This document shows positions 5,178 to 5,293 of a stretch of DNA of 5,293 nucleotides, in pieces. The DNA lies in assembly GCA_014378955.1 (NCBI GenBank), contig JACMMQ010000256.1, positions 1-5,293 of the forward strand. The letters are read 5' to 3'. The notes below the pieces were generated by a model. It saw nothing but the letters and a program-made list of their open reading frames with translations, was not told where the DNA came from and did no database searches. Every line of letters begins with the position of its first letter. Positions within the stretch are counted from its first letter, which is position 1. Made by a program: the position numbers and the translations under genes. Source of the stretch: Clostridia bacterium (GTDB lineage: Bacteria > Bacillota > Clostridia > SK-Y3 > JACMMQ01).

Positions 5178-5293
5178 CATTTTTTGAGGTGTGATGTCCC
5201 TCTCAATTGGTTTTACAAAATCTTGGTACGGTTGCATACGCAACCTATCGCACCTCAAAAAACACAACATATAAAGATTTTAAATTGTAATTA
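5153..5293. repeat. Large imperfect inverted repeat, MITE-like, possibly continuing past the right edge
   Basis: The arms are 5153-5195 and 5247-5293. The outer parts TAATTCCAATTTAAAAT (5153-5169) and the complement of 5277-5293 agree at 16 of 17 positions. The inner parts (5180-5195 and 5247-5262) agree at 15 of 16, the exception being a G-U wobble if read as plus-strand RNA. The intermediate segments differ in length (10 and 14 bases) but share GTTGT. The 51-base centre holds a further perfect hairpin, GGTTGC-ATAC-GCAACC (5230-5245). There is no coding sequence in it. The structure fits a miniature inverted-repeat element or a degenerate transposon end pair. Target-site duplications cannot be judged because the right arm reaches the last base. 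The T- and A-tracts lie on the wrong sides for a terminator. Confidence 0.6.
5230..5245. repeat. Perfect hairpin in the centre of the large inverted repeat
   Basis: GGTTGC (5230-5235) and GCAACC (5240-5245) pair perfectly around the four-base loop ATAC. With the long outer arms, the whole region could fold as a branched structure in RNA or as a cruciform in DNA. Confidence 0.5.

Noticed and set aside
5180..5262. Large inverted repeat as an intrinsic terminator of an upstream gene
   Set aside because: The T-tract precedes and the A-tract follows the GC part of the stem on both strands, the reverse of a terminator, and the loop is too large.
1..5293. Defence island, toxin-antitoxin pair, CRISPR array or tRNA
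   Set aside because: YgjP-like proteins sometimes sit beside restriction genes and GNATs can be toxins, but no restriction subunit, antitoxin-like DNA-binding partner, spaced direct repeats or tRNA-like fold is visible here.

Overview
The window looks like ordinary chromosomal DNA from a low-GC member of the Clostridia, probably a Lachnospirales/Clostridiales spore-former. This rests on the AT-rich composition, strong AGGAGG-type ribosome binding sites, sigma-A-like promoters, hairpin-plus-U terminators, and a flippase that reads like the SpoVB-like transporters of Clostridia. The genus cannot be fixed from the sequence alone. Every gene I can support lies on the minus strand, so transcription runs from the right edge to the left.

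Layout in order of transcription. (1) 5104-5293 is a leader dominated by an imperfect inverted repeat that reaches the right edge. A candidate promoter uses one arm of it as its -35. (2) 3574-5103 encodes a SpoVB/MurJ-like lipid-linked oligosaccharide flippase, ending in a terminator at 3514-3549. (3) A compact three-gene operon follows: a GNAT acetyltransferase (2990-3457), an unrecognised 128-residue protein with a possible RNase H-like fold (2585-2971), and a YgjP-type metallopeptidase-like protein (1916-2569). (4) A 74-residue free-standing DUF1858 protein (1609-1833) has its own TATAAT promoter and a clear terminator at 1555-1583. (5) A 369-base non-coding stretch (1186-1554) carries a very good sigma-A promoter and a roughly 285-nucleotide leader with a nested palindrome just before the ribosome binding site. 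(6) An ICMT/PEMT-family membrane methyltransferase (574-1185) and a membrane-anchored HEXXH protein (1-537, cut by the left edge) form the last operon.

The genes do not make up one recognisable pathway. The flippase acts on cell-envelope or spore-envelope precursors. The methyltransferase and the outward-facing HEXXH protein are also membrane located. The GNAT, unknown and YgjP genes look like a co-transcribed cytoplasmic housekeeping or accessory set. I did not find a defence system, mobile gene, CRISPR array, tRNA or rRNA. The most unusual signals are non-coding (the two palindromic elements and the long leader), plus an Asn where the HEXXH protein would be expected to have its third zinc ligand.
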